Below are positions 1 to 9,625 of a stretch of 64,000 bases of DNA, piece by piece (position 1 is the first letter of the stretch; every line of letters begins with the position of its first letter). Location: NCBI RefSeq assembly GCF_035956715.1, contig NZ_CP108381.1, positions 2,604,001 to 2,668,000 of the forward strand, written 5' to 3'. The notes under the pieces are model-generated. The model ran no database searches and was not told the origin of the DNA. It saw only the letters and a program-made list of their open reading frames with translations. The DNA is from Nocardia sp. NBC_01329 (GTDB lineage: Bacteria; Actinomycetota; Actinomycetes; Mycobacteriales; Mycobacteriaceae). A program made the translations under genes and the position numbers.

Positions 1-3000
1 CATCCGCAAGACGCCCGCAGCATCCGCGATCGCCACCGATTCGGCGGCCACCGTCGTCAGCACGGCATCGTGCTCGGCGACGGCCACGTCATATGCGGCC
101 CGGTCGCCGGCCAGCTCCTGCCGGGCCTGCGTCGCCGCGCGTTTCTTCTCGGCCCGCTGGTCCCGCAGGGCGTCACGATGTTGTCGCTGCGCTTCCTCGG
201 CCGCCGCTTCCTGTTCTGTCAGCTTCGCGCGCGCGGCCTGTTCCTTCTCGGCCGCCTCTCGGACCCGCTCCTTCTGCTGCTCGAGCAACGCCTCGTTGCG
301 CTGTTGCTCCTCCGCGAGAAGCTGTTCCGCCTCGGCCCTGACTGCCTGCACAGCCGGCGAATCCGGGTCCACCCCGGTCGGCGACGCCGGGTCGTGGGCG
401 GTGTCGTCGGGATCGGTGCTCGTATCCGGGGCGGGGTCGGCCTCCGGTTCCTCGTCCAGCCCGTCCTGGCGCCTGGCCTCGTCCTCGTCACGGGCCGCCC
501 GCAGTCGGCCTGCCACCTCGGCCATGGCCTGGCGCGCAGCGTGATAGGCGACCAGGTCGGTCAGCCCCGCCTCCAGCTGCGCCGTATCGAGATCCCCTGT
601 GGGCTGTGGCGTCACGGGTTCCGGCGCGGCCGTCGTGCACAGCGCCGCGACACCGGTGAGGCTGCCCGTCGCCCCGGCGGCGCGGGCGTCATCGGCCACG
701 TCGGCCAGTGCGGCAGACACGTTCCCCGGATTATCGGCGAAAGCCCGGGCGAGCGTGGACGGTGGGGTCTCCCGCAGACCGGCGGTACGCGCCAACAAGA
801 TATGGGTAGCGGAGACCGCGCCGGAGGTGAGGTAGCGACCGGTGTCCGCCGGCGGGCCGCCGCGTATGCCCTCACCCTGCTCGTTCTGCGCGCCGAAACC
901 GAGTGCGTGCTCGAGTCGCCGACCGGCGCGACCGAGAGCCACGTCCGCGTCCACTTCGCTGCCCGCGATCACATGGCCCGCGTCGCCCGCGACATCGGCC
1001 AGGATATTCCCGACCGGTGAGTGGTCGAAGGTCACCGTTCGCGCCGCATCCGGGTCGGCCGAGTCGAGCACATCGACCCGGGCATCGCCTACCCATCCCG
1101 CCGTGTAGCCACCGGTCTCGCCCGCGTGACCGGGGTCGAGCACAACCACCGCGAAAGAAGCCTGCGGCGGCATAACGACCAGCAAGGCACCCGCGTCGAT
1201 CGCCCGCTGCGCCCGATCGCGGTCCGCGGCGTATTCCTGGTCGGTCAACTCCAGAACTGCAGTCTGCGCCGCGTCGATTGCCTCGCGCACCATCCGAGTC
1301 CGGTCTTCCTCGGTGACCGGGACACCGAATTCTCGGTGCTGCTCCAACGCGTTTCGCAGACTTTCCCGGGCCGCCGACGCCGCCGCACTGGCAGCACGGT
1401 GGCCGTCGATCGAACCCGGAGTCCCGCCCGAAGCGATGGCGATTCGGAACGCTCGCCCGTCCACGACAATGACATCGGCGGCCATCGCATCCTGGATGGC
1501 ATCCCGCCGTATCCCCCGATCACTCACTCCCGCAACGGAGTCCCGGTCGAGAGTCATCCGGCCCAGTCGTGCCCAGTTGGCCTGCAGCGAGTCGGTCCAC
1601 TCGAACACATCGCTGATGATTTGAGACATCTCGGCGCCGGACACTCGAGGCGTCGTGGGATCGGAGACTCCGGCCAGCGTCGCATCGCGTGCCTCGCGCA
1701 TCGCCGTCACCGCGGTCGTCGCCAAGGTGGCATGCCAGCCGGCATCGTGCAACCACCGCGCCGACTGCTGGTCGCCGTCACGAACCTGAGTGACCAGAAC
1801 GGCACACTGGTCGATCACCGCGGCCAGCTCGTGGTAGTAGTGCACGTCCGACGACAGCAACTGCCATTCGCGCGACGAATCCTGCAGGCGGTTCAGTTCG
1901 GTGTCGAACCCCGGCAAGTACAGCGCCCGCCTGGTCACTTCGTCGACCTGCAGCGCTGCAGCCGCGGCTTCTACCTCCTGACGTGCGATGTCCAGCTGGG
2001 TGCTCAGCTGGGTGACGGTCGAGGTCAGCTGCCGCTGTGTGGTGGCGCGCCGCTGCGTGGTCTCCCGATCCCGCGCGGAGCGGCCGTCGGCAGGTCGTGC
2101 AGCGTTCTGCGCGGCCCCCGAATCTGGCATCGATCGACCGTCGGTCGAGGGCCGAGGTGCGTTCGCGCCGTGCTGAGTGGCATCCGGGCCCGACGGGAAC
2201 TGCCCGCTCGGATCCGGGTTCGAGGACAGACCCTGCGCGGCCGTTCGGGCCTGCTCGGCCAGCACGTGATGGCGCCGGACGACGGCTTCCAACCATTGGA
2301 GCCGCGCTGGGTCGACCTCTTCGTCGCGTAGCCGGGTCAACTCCGTCTCGAAGTCGTCCGACAGCAGCTCCGACAGCTGCGCCTGCGCAATCTTGTCCGC
2401 GAAAATCTCCACGTCGCTGTGCGACCCCGCCCACAGCGCGAGCGCGTTCGCATGCGCATACAACTGCATTGCCCGGACCTGTCGTGTCGAAGGCGGGAGC
2501 GAATACAGTTCGGCGAAGGTGTCGAACGCCCGGCTGAGTTCGTGGTATCGCGGCACGATCAACCGCAGCCGCTCGCGGGCGGCGAGGATCAGCTCCAGTT
2601 CCGCCACCGGCGCATCGTCGGCTACTGTGACCCCGGCCAGCTGGTTCAGCGCCTCAGCGAACCGCGCCGGATCGCGGAGCGCGTCGAGGTCCGCGGGAGT
2701 GATCCGGCCGGTCTGCACCGCGTCGGTGAAGTCGTCGATTACTGTGCGCTGCTGCGTGCGCAACTGATCCAACCCCTGATCCAGCAGCTGCTGAGCCCGC
2801 CGGGCCTGCTCGTCCCGGAAGAATTTCGCGGCGGCTTCGCGCTCTTCCTCGGTGGGATCATTGCCGGCCCCGGCCCCGGCAGCCAGCGACGTCAACGTAC
2901 CGTCGCCACGGATCCCCATACCCCAGATCCGCTTCGTGTCGGCGGGGACATTATCCGGGTCGAAGGCTCTCGGCGGCCCCTCACGTGGATCATCGATCAT

Positions 3001-6000
3001 CACCACGCCGTTGTCGACATACAGCGTCACCGAGTGGCCGAGTCCCACTCCGTCCGCGTTCCGCTCGGTGGAGGCGTAGACCACGATCAAGGTGCCGTTG
3101 TCGCCGAGCTCCTCGACCTGCTCGTTGAGCACAGCGTGTTCCGGCACCGCCTTCCAATCGCTCTTGGACAGCTGCCTACGCGCTGCCGCCAACGCCTGCA
3201 ACTGGTCCCGCGCGGTCTCGGCTCTCCCATACAGTTCCTGCGCCTGCCGCTGCGCTGCCTCTCGTTCCGCGCGCAACCGTTGCTGCGGGACCTCGTCCAA
3301 TCGGGTGAGTCGCCGCTGCAAGTTCACCCGTCGGCGCTCTACGGCCGCTTCGTGCAGTTGCCGCTCGAGCCGCGCCGCGTCCGCTCGCAACTGCTGCTCA
3401 CGCGCTTGCGTTTCCTCGTGCAGCTGCTGCTCGCGTCGATCCAGTGCCTGCACGACATCAGGATCGGGCTCCGGATCCCGGCGCAGCTCTGCACGCTCCG
3501 ATTCCACCTCCTGTAGCTGCGCCCGCAACTCCTGCTGCACAATCCGCAACTGCGACTGCAACTCCTGCTGCACAATCCGCAACTGCTTCTCCAAGGCCCG
3601 CTGCACAGCCGGCGGCGCCGAACGCAGTTCCCGGATCGCCGCATCCATGTCCTGCTGTATCGCCCGCTGCTGTTGAAGCAACCGGCGGCGAGTCTTCTCC
3701 GTCCGCTTGAGCCGTTTCTTGACCCGCCTGCTGACCACGCTCAGCAGATTCTCGGCCATGCCGGCATAGCGCCCGTGCTCCGAGTTGGCCCGCTGCCGCA
3801 ACCGCATCGCTTCCTGTCGCGGCGTGGTGCCCCGATCACTGCCCGACTCCACCAGCTTTCCACCCATGTGGTTCTGGAAGTCCGTCGAGGAGATCCCGCC
3901 CAATCCCACATGCCCCATCGGCTGTATACCCGCGTTGGGATGGCGGCGAATGACCGTGGCTACCGTCTGCGGCGCAGACTGGTCGGTCATATCCGCGGTG
4001 GGGTCCGGATCATTCTGCGGCGCGGGTGCTCCGGTGTCGTCCGCCTCGGGGTCGGCGGCCGTGTCGTCATCCTGGGTTGCGGTCGAATCGTCCGAGTTCT
4101 CGTCGTCGTCCGTATCGGTGGTATCCCTGGTGTCCGGAACTCCCTCCGGCTCAGCACTATCGGAGGTATCCGTATCCGGTTCGCCGGTGGTCGGATCGAT
4201 CGCGGTCGTACTACCGCGATTCGCCGGGTTCACCGCAGCCGGATCGGTGCTCGTGTCGGCCCGAGTAGCCCGACTCGCGGCATTCGGGTCGGAGTCGCCG
4301 ACGGCCGAGTCGTCCGGGTTCCGGCTGTCCGGATTCACCTGATCAGACGAACGAACCGCATTATCCTGATTTGCGCGGGTCACCGCAGCCGGGTCGGAGT
4401 GTCCGGTGGACGCGACGTTGTCCGCTGACGGATCGGTAACGGCTGCCTGTATCTGACCATCCCCAGGCACTGCACCCGGCTGCGGGGTGGCCACCCCGGC
4501 GACGGGAGTGCTGGGCCTGGTCGTGGTGGTCGAGTCGTCGGACTGTTCCGGCGATACCTGGGCCGGCGTTTCCGAACTCGTCGACCCAGCCGTGCTCCGG
4601 GGGCGGGATGCGCTGGAGGCCGGGCCCGGTGTCGACGCCCCAGTGGGCGAACTCGCGCCACGCACCGAACCGGGCGTGCCCGACGCCGGACTGCCCGCAG
4701 CTGCGGCAGCGCCTGAACCCGGTGCCGTGACAGCGGATACGCTCGGGGAAGCGCTGGATGCTGTCTCCCCATCGGCATCGGTCGAAGCGGCGGAACCCCC
4801 TGTCGTACTGTCGCCGGTGGAAACCGAGCTGACCGCGCCGTCCGCCCCTGCCACTGTGCCGCCGAATTCAGCGGTCGTCGCGTCTGTCGTGTCCACCACC
4901 ACCACGGGCGCACCGGGCACGGCAGCGCCGGAAGATGGACGGGCAGAGCCGGAATCGGCAGCCGTATCTCCGTCCTGAGTGGTTGTGTCCGATCCGCGTG
5001 CCGTCGCCTCGGCGCTTCCGGAATCCGATCCATCGGCCGCCTGCTGTGTTGCCGCTGCGGGGTCTCCGACGCCCGAAGGTTCGCCGTCGGCGGCGCCCTG
5101 GGCGTTCGTCTGGCCTTCTACATCGGTGGTGGCAGCACCGTCGCCGCTACTCGTCCTGCCGTCCGAAGCAGTCTGTCCGGAGCCATCGGAACCCGAAGGT
5201 GATGCGGCGCCGTCGGGAACCGGGCCACCCGAAGGCAACGCGGCACCCTCGGGAACCGGACCACCCGAAGGCAACGCGGCACCCTCGGGAACCGGACCAC
5301 CCGAAGGCGACGCGGCACCCTCGGGAACCGGGCCACCCGAAGGCGACGCGGTGCCGTCGCCCCCGATCATGAAGAAGTCTTCACGCCTCAGCGCTTTACC
5401 GGAGTAGTCCGTGCCACCGTGCCAGCCGTAGTACATACTCGGCCCGATACCGCCGAATACCCCACCGGTAATCGAGCGCGGATCCAGGGTCCAGTCCCCG
5501 TAGATCCCTCCGTTGGCAAGCCAGGCCCCGAGCGCACCCGCTACGCCGGCGGTCGCTCCGACGATCGCACCACGGCTCAGCCCGCCCCAGCGGTCGGGTC
5601 GCCAGGGCAACCGACGCGCCATGTGGTGCCCCACGGCCCCGGTGCCGCCTCCGCTGAGCCCGGCAAAACCGGAGATCACGGCATTTCGGACGAGAGCATC
5701 AGTGTTCCAGCCCTCTTGGTAGTCCATCTTCTGCAGAGCCGCCTGCACCCCGGCTTCCTGGGTGGTGCCCTGGAAGATCTCGACGAGGGCTTCCTGGATC
5801 ATCTCGTAGATGACCCTCGCAGTGAATCTGACCACCCCGGCGTTGGCGATCACCTTTCGCAGCAGCCAAGCGATCGCCGAGCTCAGCCGCTCGGCGATGA
5901 TCTGGAACTGCAGTCGCGTATAGGAAATCGCTGCGAGTTCGATTCCGGGACCGAACGGCCCCATCACCACAGCCCAGGCCAATTCACCGGCCAGCCAGGA

Positions 6001-6345
6001 CAAACTAATGATGCCGTTCAGTTTGGCCGCGACAACTTCGCCTCCGAAGCCGTGGATCCCGTCCGCCAGGCCGCCGTAGGTCTTTGCCGCGCTCGCGGCC
6101 TGCTTCCGGAGATCTTTCAGCCCATCGATGATCAGCTCACCGCCGGAGCCAGCCGGATAGGAATCCTGGATCTGGCGGATGGCATCGTCGATCTTCGGCA
6201 GCTCTTGTTCCGCGATCTGCTTCTGCAGACCTTCGAATCCCGCCTTCATCACATCGGCGAAATCTTCATTGCCGACCGGGATCTCCGCACCGGCTACCCA
6301 ACCGAGCGTCCATGCCAATTCGGCCGGAGGAAACGGGATGGCCAC
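1..6345 (-). CDS. WXG100-like / CpnT-type giant T7SS effector (polymorphic-toxin type), C-terminus outside window
   Basis: At least 2,115 codons are open and run off the left edge. The GTG start lies two codons after an in-frame TGA, so it is the first possible start. Residues ~1-330 resemble the WXG100-like N-terminal domain of CpnT-type T7SS substrates, with a Gly/Ala-rich hydrophobic stretch near 255-280. Residues ~330-800 are a Ser/Thr/Pro/Asp-rich linker opening with a 12-residue tandem repeat. Residues ~850-1030 and ~1990-2075 are Gln/Arg/Glu-rich probable coiled coils; the part between them I cannot assign. Polymorphic toxins carry the catalytic domain at the very C-terminus, which is not visible here. 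The neighbouring EspC/WXG100-like, YezG-like and YbaB genes on the same strand fit a toxin-immunity locus. Toxicity is inferred. Confidence 0.75.
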   Translation of the reverse strand, partial: MAIPFPPAELAWTLGWVAGAEIPVGNEDFADVMKAGFEGLQKQIAEQELPKIDDAIRQIQDSYPAGSGGELIIDGLKDLRKQAASAAKTYGGLADGIHGFGGEVVAAKLNGIISLSWLAGELAWAVVMGPFGPGIELAAISYTRLQFQIIAERLSSAIAWLLRKVIANAGVVRFTARVIYEMIQEALVEIFQGTTQEAGVQAALQKMDYQEGWNTDALVRNAVISGFAGLSGGGTGAVGHHMARRLPWRPDRWGGLSRGAIVGATAGVAGALGAWLANGGIYGDWTLDPRSITGGVFGGIGPSMYYGWHGGTDYSGKALRREDFFMIGGDGTASPSGGPVPEGAASPSGGPVPEGAALPSGGPVPEGAALPSGGPVPDGAASPSGSDGSGQTASDGRTSSGDGAATTDVEGQTNAQGAADGEPSGVGDPAAATQQAADGSDSGSAEATARGSDTTTQDGDTAADSGSARPSSGAAVPGAPVVVVDTTDATTAEFGGTVAGADGAVSSVSTGDSTTGGSAASTDADGETASSASPSVSAVTAPGSGAAAAAGSPASGTPGSVRGASSPTGASTPGPASSASRPRSTAGSTSSETPAQVSPEQSDDSTTTTRPSTPVAGVATPQPGAVPGDGQIQAAVTDPSADNVASTGHSDPAAVTRANQDNAVRSSDQVNPDSRNPDDSAVGDSDPNAASRATRADTSTDPAAVNPANRGSTTAIDPTTGEPDTDTSDSAEPEGVPDTRDTTDTDDDENSDDSTATQDDDTAADPEADDTGAPAPQNDPDPTADMTDQSAPQTVATVIRRHPNAGIQPMGHVGLGGISSTDFQNHMGGKLVESGSDRGTTPRQEAMRLRQRANSEHGRYAGMAENLLSVVSRRVKKRLKRTEKTRRRLLQQQRAIQQDMDAAIRELRSAPPAVQRALEKQLRIVQQELQSQLRIVQQELRAQLQEVESERAELRRDPEPDPDVVQALDRREQQLHEETQAREQQLRADAARLERQLHEAAVERRRVNLQRRLTRLDEVPQQRLRAEREAAQRQAQELYGRAETARDQLQALAAARRQLSKSDWKAVPEHAVLNEQVEELGDNGTLIVVYASTERNADGVGLGHSVTLYVDNGVVMIDDPREGPPRAFDPDNVPADTKRIWGMGIRGDGTLTSLAAGAGAGNDPTEEEREAAAKFFRDEQARRAQQLLDQGLDQLRTQQRTVIDDFTDAVQTGRITPADLDALRDPARFAEALNQLAGVTVADDAPVAELELILAARERLRLIVPRYHELSRAFDTFAELYSLPPSTRQVRAMQLYAHANALALWAGSHSDVEIFADKIAQAQLSELLSDDFETELTRLRDEEVDPARLQWLEAVVRRHHVLAEQARTAAQGLSSNPDPSGQFPSGPDATQHGANAPRPSTDGRSMPDSGAAQNAARPADGRSARDRETTQRRATTQRQLTSTVTQLSTQLDIARQEVEAAAAALQVDEVTRRALYLPGFDTELNRLQDSSREWQLLSSDVHYYHELAAVIDQCAVLVTQVRDGDQQSARWLHDAGWHATLATTAVTAMREARDATLAGVSDPTTPRVSGAEMSQIISDVFEWTDSLQANWARLGRMTLDRDSVAGVSDRGIRRDAIQDAMAADVIVVDGRAFRIAIASGGTPGSIDGHRAASAAASAARESLRNALEQHREFGVPVTEEDRTRMVREAIDAAQTAVLELTDQEYAADRDRAQRAIDAGALLVVMPPQASFAVVVLDPGHAGETGGYTAGWVGDARVDVLDSADPDAARTVTFDHSPVGNILADVAGDAGHVIAGSEVDADVALGRAGRRLEHALGFGAQNEQGEGIRGGPPADTGRYLTSGAVSATHILLARTAGLRETPPSTLARAFADNPGNVSAALADVADDARAAGATGSLTGVAALCTTAAPEPVTPQPTGDLDTAQLEAGLTDLVAYHAARQAMAEVAGRLRAARDEDEARRQDGLDEEPEADPAPDTSTDPDDTAHDPASPTGVDPDSPAVQAVRAEAEQLLAEEQQRNEALLEQQKERVREAAEKEQAARAKLTEQEAAAEEAQRQHRDALRDQRAEKKRAATQARQELAGDRAAYDVAVAEHDAVLTTVAAESVAIADAAGVLRM
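5215..5358 (-). repeat. 36-bp tandem repeat, four copies, in the effector linker
   Basis: Copies begin at 5215, 5251, 5287 and 5323, exactly 36 bp apart; the last is degenerate at its far end and a partial copy precedes the first. The repeat stays in frame and encodes the 12-residue unit GGPVPEGAALPS with small changes (A/S, E/D, L/S). Copy number can change without breaking the frame, so linker length may vary between strains. Confidence 0.93.
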
Positions 6346-6383
6346 GTCAGCTCACAACCGCTGCTGAGTGATGCGACCCGGGC

Positions 6384-6416
6384 GTCGTCGAACCGGGGTT
6401 TTCCCGGTTCGACGAC
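6384..6416 (-). terminator. Strong hairpin between the YbaB gene and the effector gene
   Basis: A perfect 14-bp stem (GTCGTCGAACCGGG with its complement) closes a 5-nt loop in the 102-bp gap between the YbaB-family stop and the effector start. It could end upstream transcription or attenuate read-through into the giant effector. No T-run follows, as is usual in high-GC actinobacteria. Confidence 0.6.
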
Positions 6417-6447
6417 TCTTCACCGATCACGACACGACATCGCAAGG

Positions 6448-6969
6448 TCACCAACTGGAATCGGAGACCTCGGGTGCCCGGCCGGGGGAATCGCGACGGT
6501 GGTCGACATATTCGACGTCGGAGAACGTCATCGCCGCCTCCTCGGCCGCTGTTTCGATGGCCGAACGCTCGACCGAACCAGGTGCGGCAGTTGATACTTC
6601 CGGCTCCGGCGGCATCTGGAATTCGGGTATGCCCTCGAGGACATCCGATAGTTTGGGCCGATCGGCCCGCGCGGCCATCAAGGGTTCAGCCAACTCGTGG
6701 GCTCGGCGGGTGACCTCTTCAGCTGCCTTCTGTGCGGCTTCGGTGACCGCGGCGGCGATCTCGTCGTAGCTCAATTCGTCGATATCATCGGCGAACACAG
6801 TCTCGATGACCGCGCTGTTGGCGTTCACGGTAACGGTGACCTTCTTGTCCCGCACCGATGCGGTGGCGGTCAACCGGGCACGCTGCTGTTGCAGCTGCGC
6901 GACCAGTTTCATCTGCTTTTGGAAACTCTCCAGCGCCGACGCGGCCGCGTCGGAGTATTGGGACGACAT
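6448..6969 (-). CDS. YbaB/EbfC-family protein of the T7SS locus
   Basis: 173 aa. Residues ~1-100 show the YbaB/EbfC nucleoid-associated fold pattern: an N-terminal amphipathic helix (SFQKQMKLVAQLQQQR), a beta segment with VTVTVNANSAVIETVFADDI, then a long alanine-rich helix with ARRAHE-like spacing. The C-terminal ~70 residues are acidic and proline-rich, probably disordered. YbaB homologues (for example EspL) occur in mycobacterial ESX loci, where they are thought to act as DNA-binding or chaperone-like partners. It lies between the immunity candidate (62-bp gap) and the effector, and a strong hairpin follows it. DNA binding versus effector chaperone cannot be decided from sequence. Confidence 0.8.
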   Translation of the reverse strand: MSSQYSDAAASALESFQKQMKLVAQLQQQRARLTATASVRDKKVTVTVNANSAVIETVFADDIDELSYDEIAAAVTEAAQKAAEEVTRRAHELAEPLMAARADRPKLSDVLEGIPEFQMPPEPEVSTAAPGSVERSAIETAAEEAAMTFSDVEYVDHRRDSPGRAPEVSDSSW

Positions 6970-7031
6970 GGATCAGACCGTCCACCGGATGCCATGGCCG
7001 GACGGATGCCCGGTCCCGTTCAACAGCGATG

Positions 7032-8564
7032 TCACGCCTGCGCCCCTTGCCGTTCCTGGAAGCGCTGCTCGAAACTCTTCACGAAGGTCGTCGGGGCGAT
7101 CGACGAGGACGAATGCTCCAGCACGCCGTCGTCGGCGATGTAGAAGATGGCCCGGCCGATCGCGATCTCGCCTCGCGGCACCGGCACGTACACCATCCAA
7201 CCGCAGCTGAACCGGTCGGCGGCGAGCTGGTCCAACGGATATCCGGTGGTGTCCAGACCACGGCCGTCGATATAGGCGCGCACCCGGAAGATGGCTTCCT
7301 CCTCCGGCATCTGTTGTGGCAGCGACGCGACAACACCGGCCAATGCCAACTGGTACATCGCACCGTCGACATCGAACCGGCCTTCGGCGAAGAGGTTTAC
7401 CACAGTCTCCCTGGTAACCACACCGACCTCGGCCGCAGACACCAGAGCTGCTGCAGCGGAACGCTGTTCTGCGCTCGGCGGCTGGGCAGCCAGACCCGCG
7501 ACGATGCCCACCACGGTGTTCGCGGTCCACACCCCGGGCACTGCCGTGGCGCATTCCTCTGCCGTCGGGGACTCACCCCGGTACCAGCGACCGCCCTCCC
7601 ACCAGTAGGTGAACGACATCAATCCGGTCGCCGCTCGCGGGTTCAGCACCGGGTTGGCAACCCAATCCGGGGCACCCGCGAAGAACTTGGGCATCGAGGC
7701 GCCGTCGTTGTAGGCAGCGTCCAGATTCGGGGACTCCCACACACCGCCGGACAGCACCGCCCGGCCGTTCGGCAGCGAGTACAGCGTGGCGCCGCCGCGC
7801 CGCGAACTCTCGAACCAGCCCATCGACGGCAACACCCGGGGCCCCCAGTCGGAGCGAGCCGCCACGAATGCCGCCGAGATGCACGCCCACCGCGCCCACA
7901 TTTCCGGGAAATCCGGGAACTCGTTCTCCGCCAATATCGGCCACACCTTCGCGGCCTTGTCCGCCCGGGCTGCGACCGCGGCCTCCTGCGGCGTCCGCGT
8001 CTGACGGTTGCCGTGACCGATGTAGGCCGCCAGCCACACCGGCAGAGTTTCACGGGGGTATTCCGTCAGGTCGGCGCGATAGGCCTCCGGATCGAACAGC
8101 TGCCCTTCCGGGAACGGCTCGTCACCGAAGTCGTAGTCGACCTCGAACTCGCCGGCGGAGCTCAAACGCACCAGCAGGCGCCACCACGGCTCACCATCCA
8201 GCTCCGCGACCAGCGCCCGATGCTCTCGCGCCTGTTCCAGCACCGCCGCAGCCGGTTCGGTCCGCATCGAACGCTCACCGTCGGAATAAACGACCTCGGC
8301 GACCCCGGTGGTCGTAGTCAGCACGAACACCGCGTCCAACTGCAGCCAGCCGGCGGGGCCGGCTTTCCCGAGCGCGTCGGCGAGCTGCCGCGCCAGCACC
8401 CGATCCCGACTGTCGGCAGCGATCTCCTCGGTCGGCTCGGCCGCACGTTCGGGTTCGGCGGTACCATCGGCGGCGTCCGGAGCATCCGGGAGACTGAAAC
8501 CTACATCGGGCGCCTCGTCCTTCTCGTTGGCGTCGTCCGGGTTTCCGTTTTTCTGGTCGCTCAC
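7032..8564 (-). CDS. Two-domain immunity-type protein (YezG-like plus YrhB/Imm35-like) of the T7SS locus
   Basis: 510 aa, GTG start. After an acidic disordered N-terminus (~1-55), residues ~60-200 match the YezG-like immunity pattern, with WWRLLVRLSSAGEFEVDYDF, then LFDPEAYRADL and YPRETLPVWL. The middle (~200-400) is Trp-rich and not assigned. The last ~100 residues (GWMVYVPVP, GRAIFYIADDGVLEHSSSS, then a helix) resemble the YrhB/Imm35 immunity fold. Both families neutralise polymorphic toxins in other systems. It sits two genes upstream of the giant effector, so it is the prime immunity candidate, although two immunity-like modules on one 510-aa chain are unusual. An accessory or chaperone role is possible. 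Confidence 0.65.
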   Translation of the reverse strand: MSDQKNGNPDDANEKDEAPDVGFSLPDAPDAADGTAEPERAAEPTEEIAADSRDRVLARQLADALGKAGPAGWLQLDAVFVLTTTTGVAEVVYSDGERSMRTEPAAAVLEQAREHRALVAELDGEPWWRLLVRLSSAGEFEVDYDFGDEPFPEGQLFDPEAYRADLTEYPRETLPVWLAAYIGHGNRQTRTPQEAAVAARADKAAKVWPILAENEFPDFPEMWARWACISAAFVAARSDWGPRVLPSMGWFESSRRGGATLYSLPNGRAVLSGGVWESPNLDAAYNDGASMPKFFAGAPDWVANPVLNPRAATGLMSFTYWWEGGRWYRGESPTAEECATAVPGVWTANTVVGIVAGLAAQPPSAEQRSAAAALVSAAEVGVVTRETVVNLFAEGRFDVDGAMYQLALAGVVASLPQQMPEEEAIFRVRAYIDGRGLDTTGYPLDQLAADRFSCGWMVYVPVPRGEIAIGRAIFYIADDGVLEHSSSSIAPTTFVKSFEQRFQERQGAQA

Positions 8565-8749
8565 AGTCCGCTTCCGCCGATCGTCATCACGTCTACCCGG
8601 CTATACTTGCACAACCCCGCGCGCCGACCTCTCCCAAGAGCGGGAAGCCCCCGAGATGCCGGAGCGGAGTGCCGGTAAGCCTCCCCGAACAGCCGGAACG
8701 TCTCCCCTGCCGATGCTGTCGCGACCGAGTGACTTGTACTCACGAGAGG

Positions 8750-9073
8750 TCAGACCACTCGCCGAATATTCTCGCCGGAAACCTTTTCGGCTTCGTCGAT
8801 AGCCGCGGCCCCGTCGCGGCTACCACCGGCGTACTGGTCGAACGATTCCGATAGCACGTCGACATTCGAGAGGGCCGCCTTGCACTTGGCACGGAAGCCG
8901 TCCTTCCCGTCCATGAACTCGTGACCGAAATTGTCGTCACCACAGGCCTTGGCCATATGACCCATCGTCTTGGTCGCCTTTGCGGAAATGTCGGCGAAAT
9001 TATCGCGGAGTTCGGCCAGTAGATCGGCCGCGTGGCGGAGACCGTCGGGATCGGCCTCGAAATTCCTCGACAC
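8750..9073 (-). CDS. EspC/WXG100-like small T7SS protein
   Basis: 107 aa, GTG start. It begins with the FEADPDGLRHAADLLAEL pattern typical of EspC/DUF2580 or WXG100-type helical-hairpin proteins and continues as a second helix (DVLSESFDQYAGGSRDGAAA). Length fits the family. Such proteins are exported through T7SS as dimers, often with a partner encoded nearby. It is the first gene of the minus-strand T7SS set, 185 bp upstream of the immunity candidate. No canonical Trp-X-Gly turn is visible, so EspC-like is the better label. It may form the export complex with the giant effector (inferred). Confidence 0.75.
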   Translation of the reverse strand: MSRNFEADPDGLRHAADLLAELRDNFADISAKATKTMGHMAKACGDDNFGHEFMDGKDGFRAKCKAALSNVDVLSESFDQYAGGSRDGAAAIDEAEKVSGENIRRVV

Positions 9074-9448
9074 AGTGGATCCTCATCTTTCCCGGTGGCT
9101 TGCTCGGTGCGATTTTTTCACGACATCACACCCCTTTGTTCCCATCTCTGGGAATTCGGGGCCGACGACTCGTGACCGAACGTAGCGTCCATTCGAACAG
9201 CCGTCCACTGCCGGAGCATCGGCAGTCCCAACCCCGGCGTTCTGCCTCCGGTCCACCGTCGACCGCACCTGGCTTCGACGACGACGCCTTCCTCCACCGT
9301 CGTGGCCGACAGCGAGGCCTCGATCGGAACTCTGCGTTCGGGGACGGGTCTGCTGTGGTGCGGCCCGTAACGGCGACGCACCGGGACCACCAAGGGTATT
9401 GTCCGCCGGCAGCTCGACGCTCCAGGCGTCCACAGCGGGACGAAACCG

Positions 9449-9625
9449 TTACTCCCGCTGCCTTACGAACCTCTCCAGCGCGGTGGCCATGAATTCTCCG
9501 ACACCCGGTACAGCATTGCACCGCATCGGTTCGACGGACCTGCCCGAGGCGGCATCCTTCCTGAGCGTCTTACGCGACACGTACCAGTCCGAAAACCCAT
9601 CGCTCCGCATGCCGCGCAGGGTCAC
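9449..9625 (-). CDS. Small hypothetical protein (58 aa), weakly supported
   Basis: A GTG start is preceded by a good Shine-Dalgarno (GGAAGGAG, ~5 nt spacing) and opens 58 codons. The protein is basic, without membrane segment or recognised domain (RSDGFSDWYVSRKTLRKD near the N-terminus, FMATALERFVRQRE at the end). It stands alone upstream of the T7SS set on the same strand. The ribosome-binding site is the main support; it could be a chance ORF or a remnant. Confidence 0.35.
   Translation of the reverse strand: MTLRGMRSDGFSDWYVSRKTLRKDAASGRSVEPMRCNAVPGVGEFMATALERFVRQRE

Noticed and set aside
70..5372. Long open frames on the plus strand across 1-6 kb
   Set aside because: They are antisense mirror frames of the giant effector gene; composition is Arg/Pro-rich noise without ribosome-binding sites or domains.
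9083..9521. Several ~100-codon minus-strand frames upstream of the EspC-like gene
   Set aside because: No family pattern or ribosome-binding site; overlapping frames contradict each other. Only the 58-codon frame at 9449-9625 has a decent Shine-Dalgarno.
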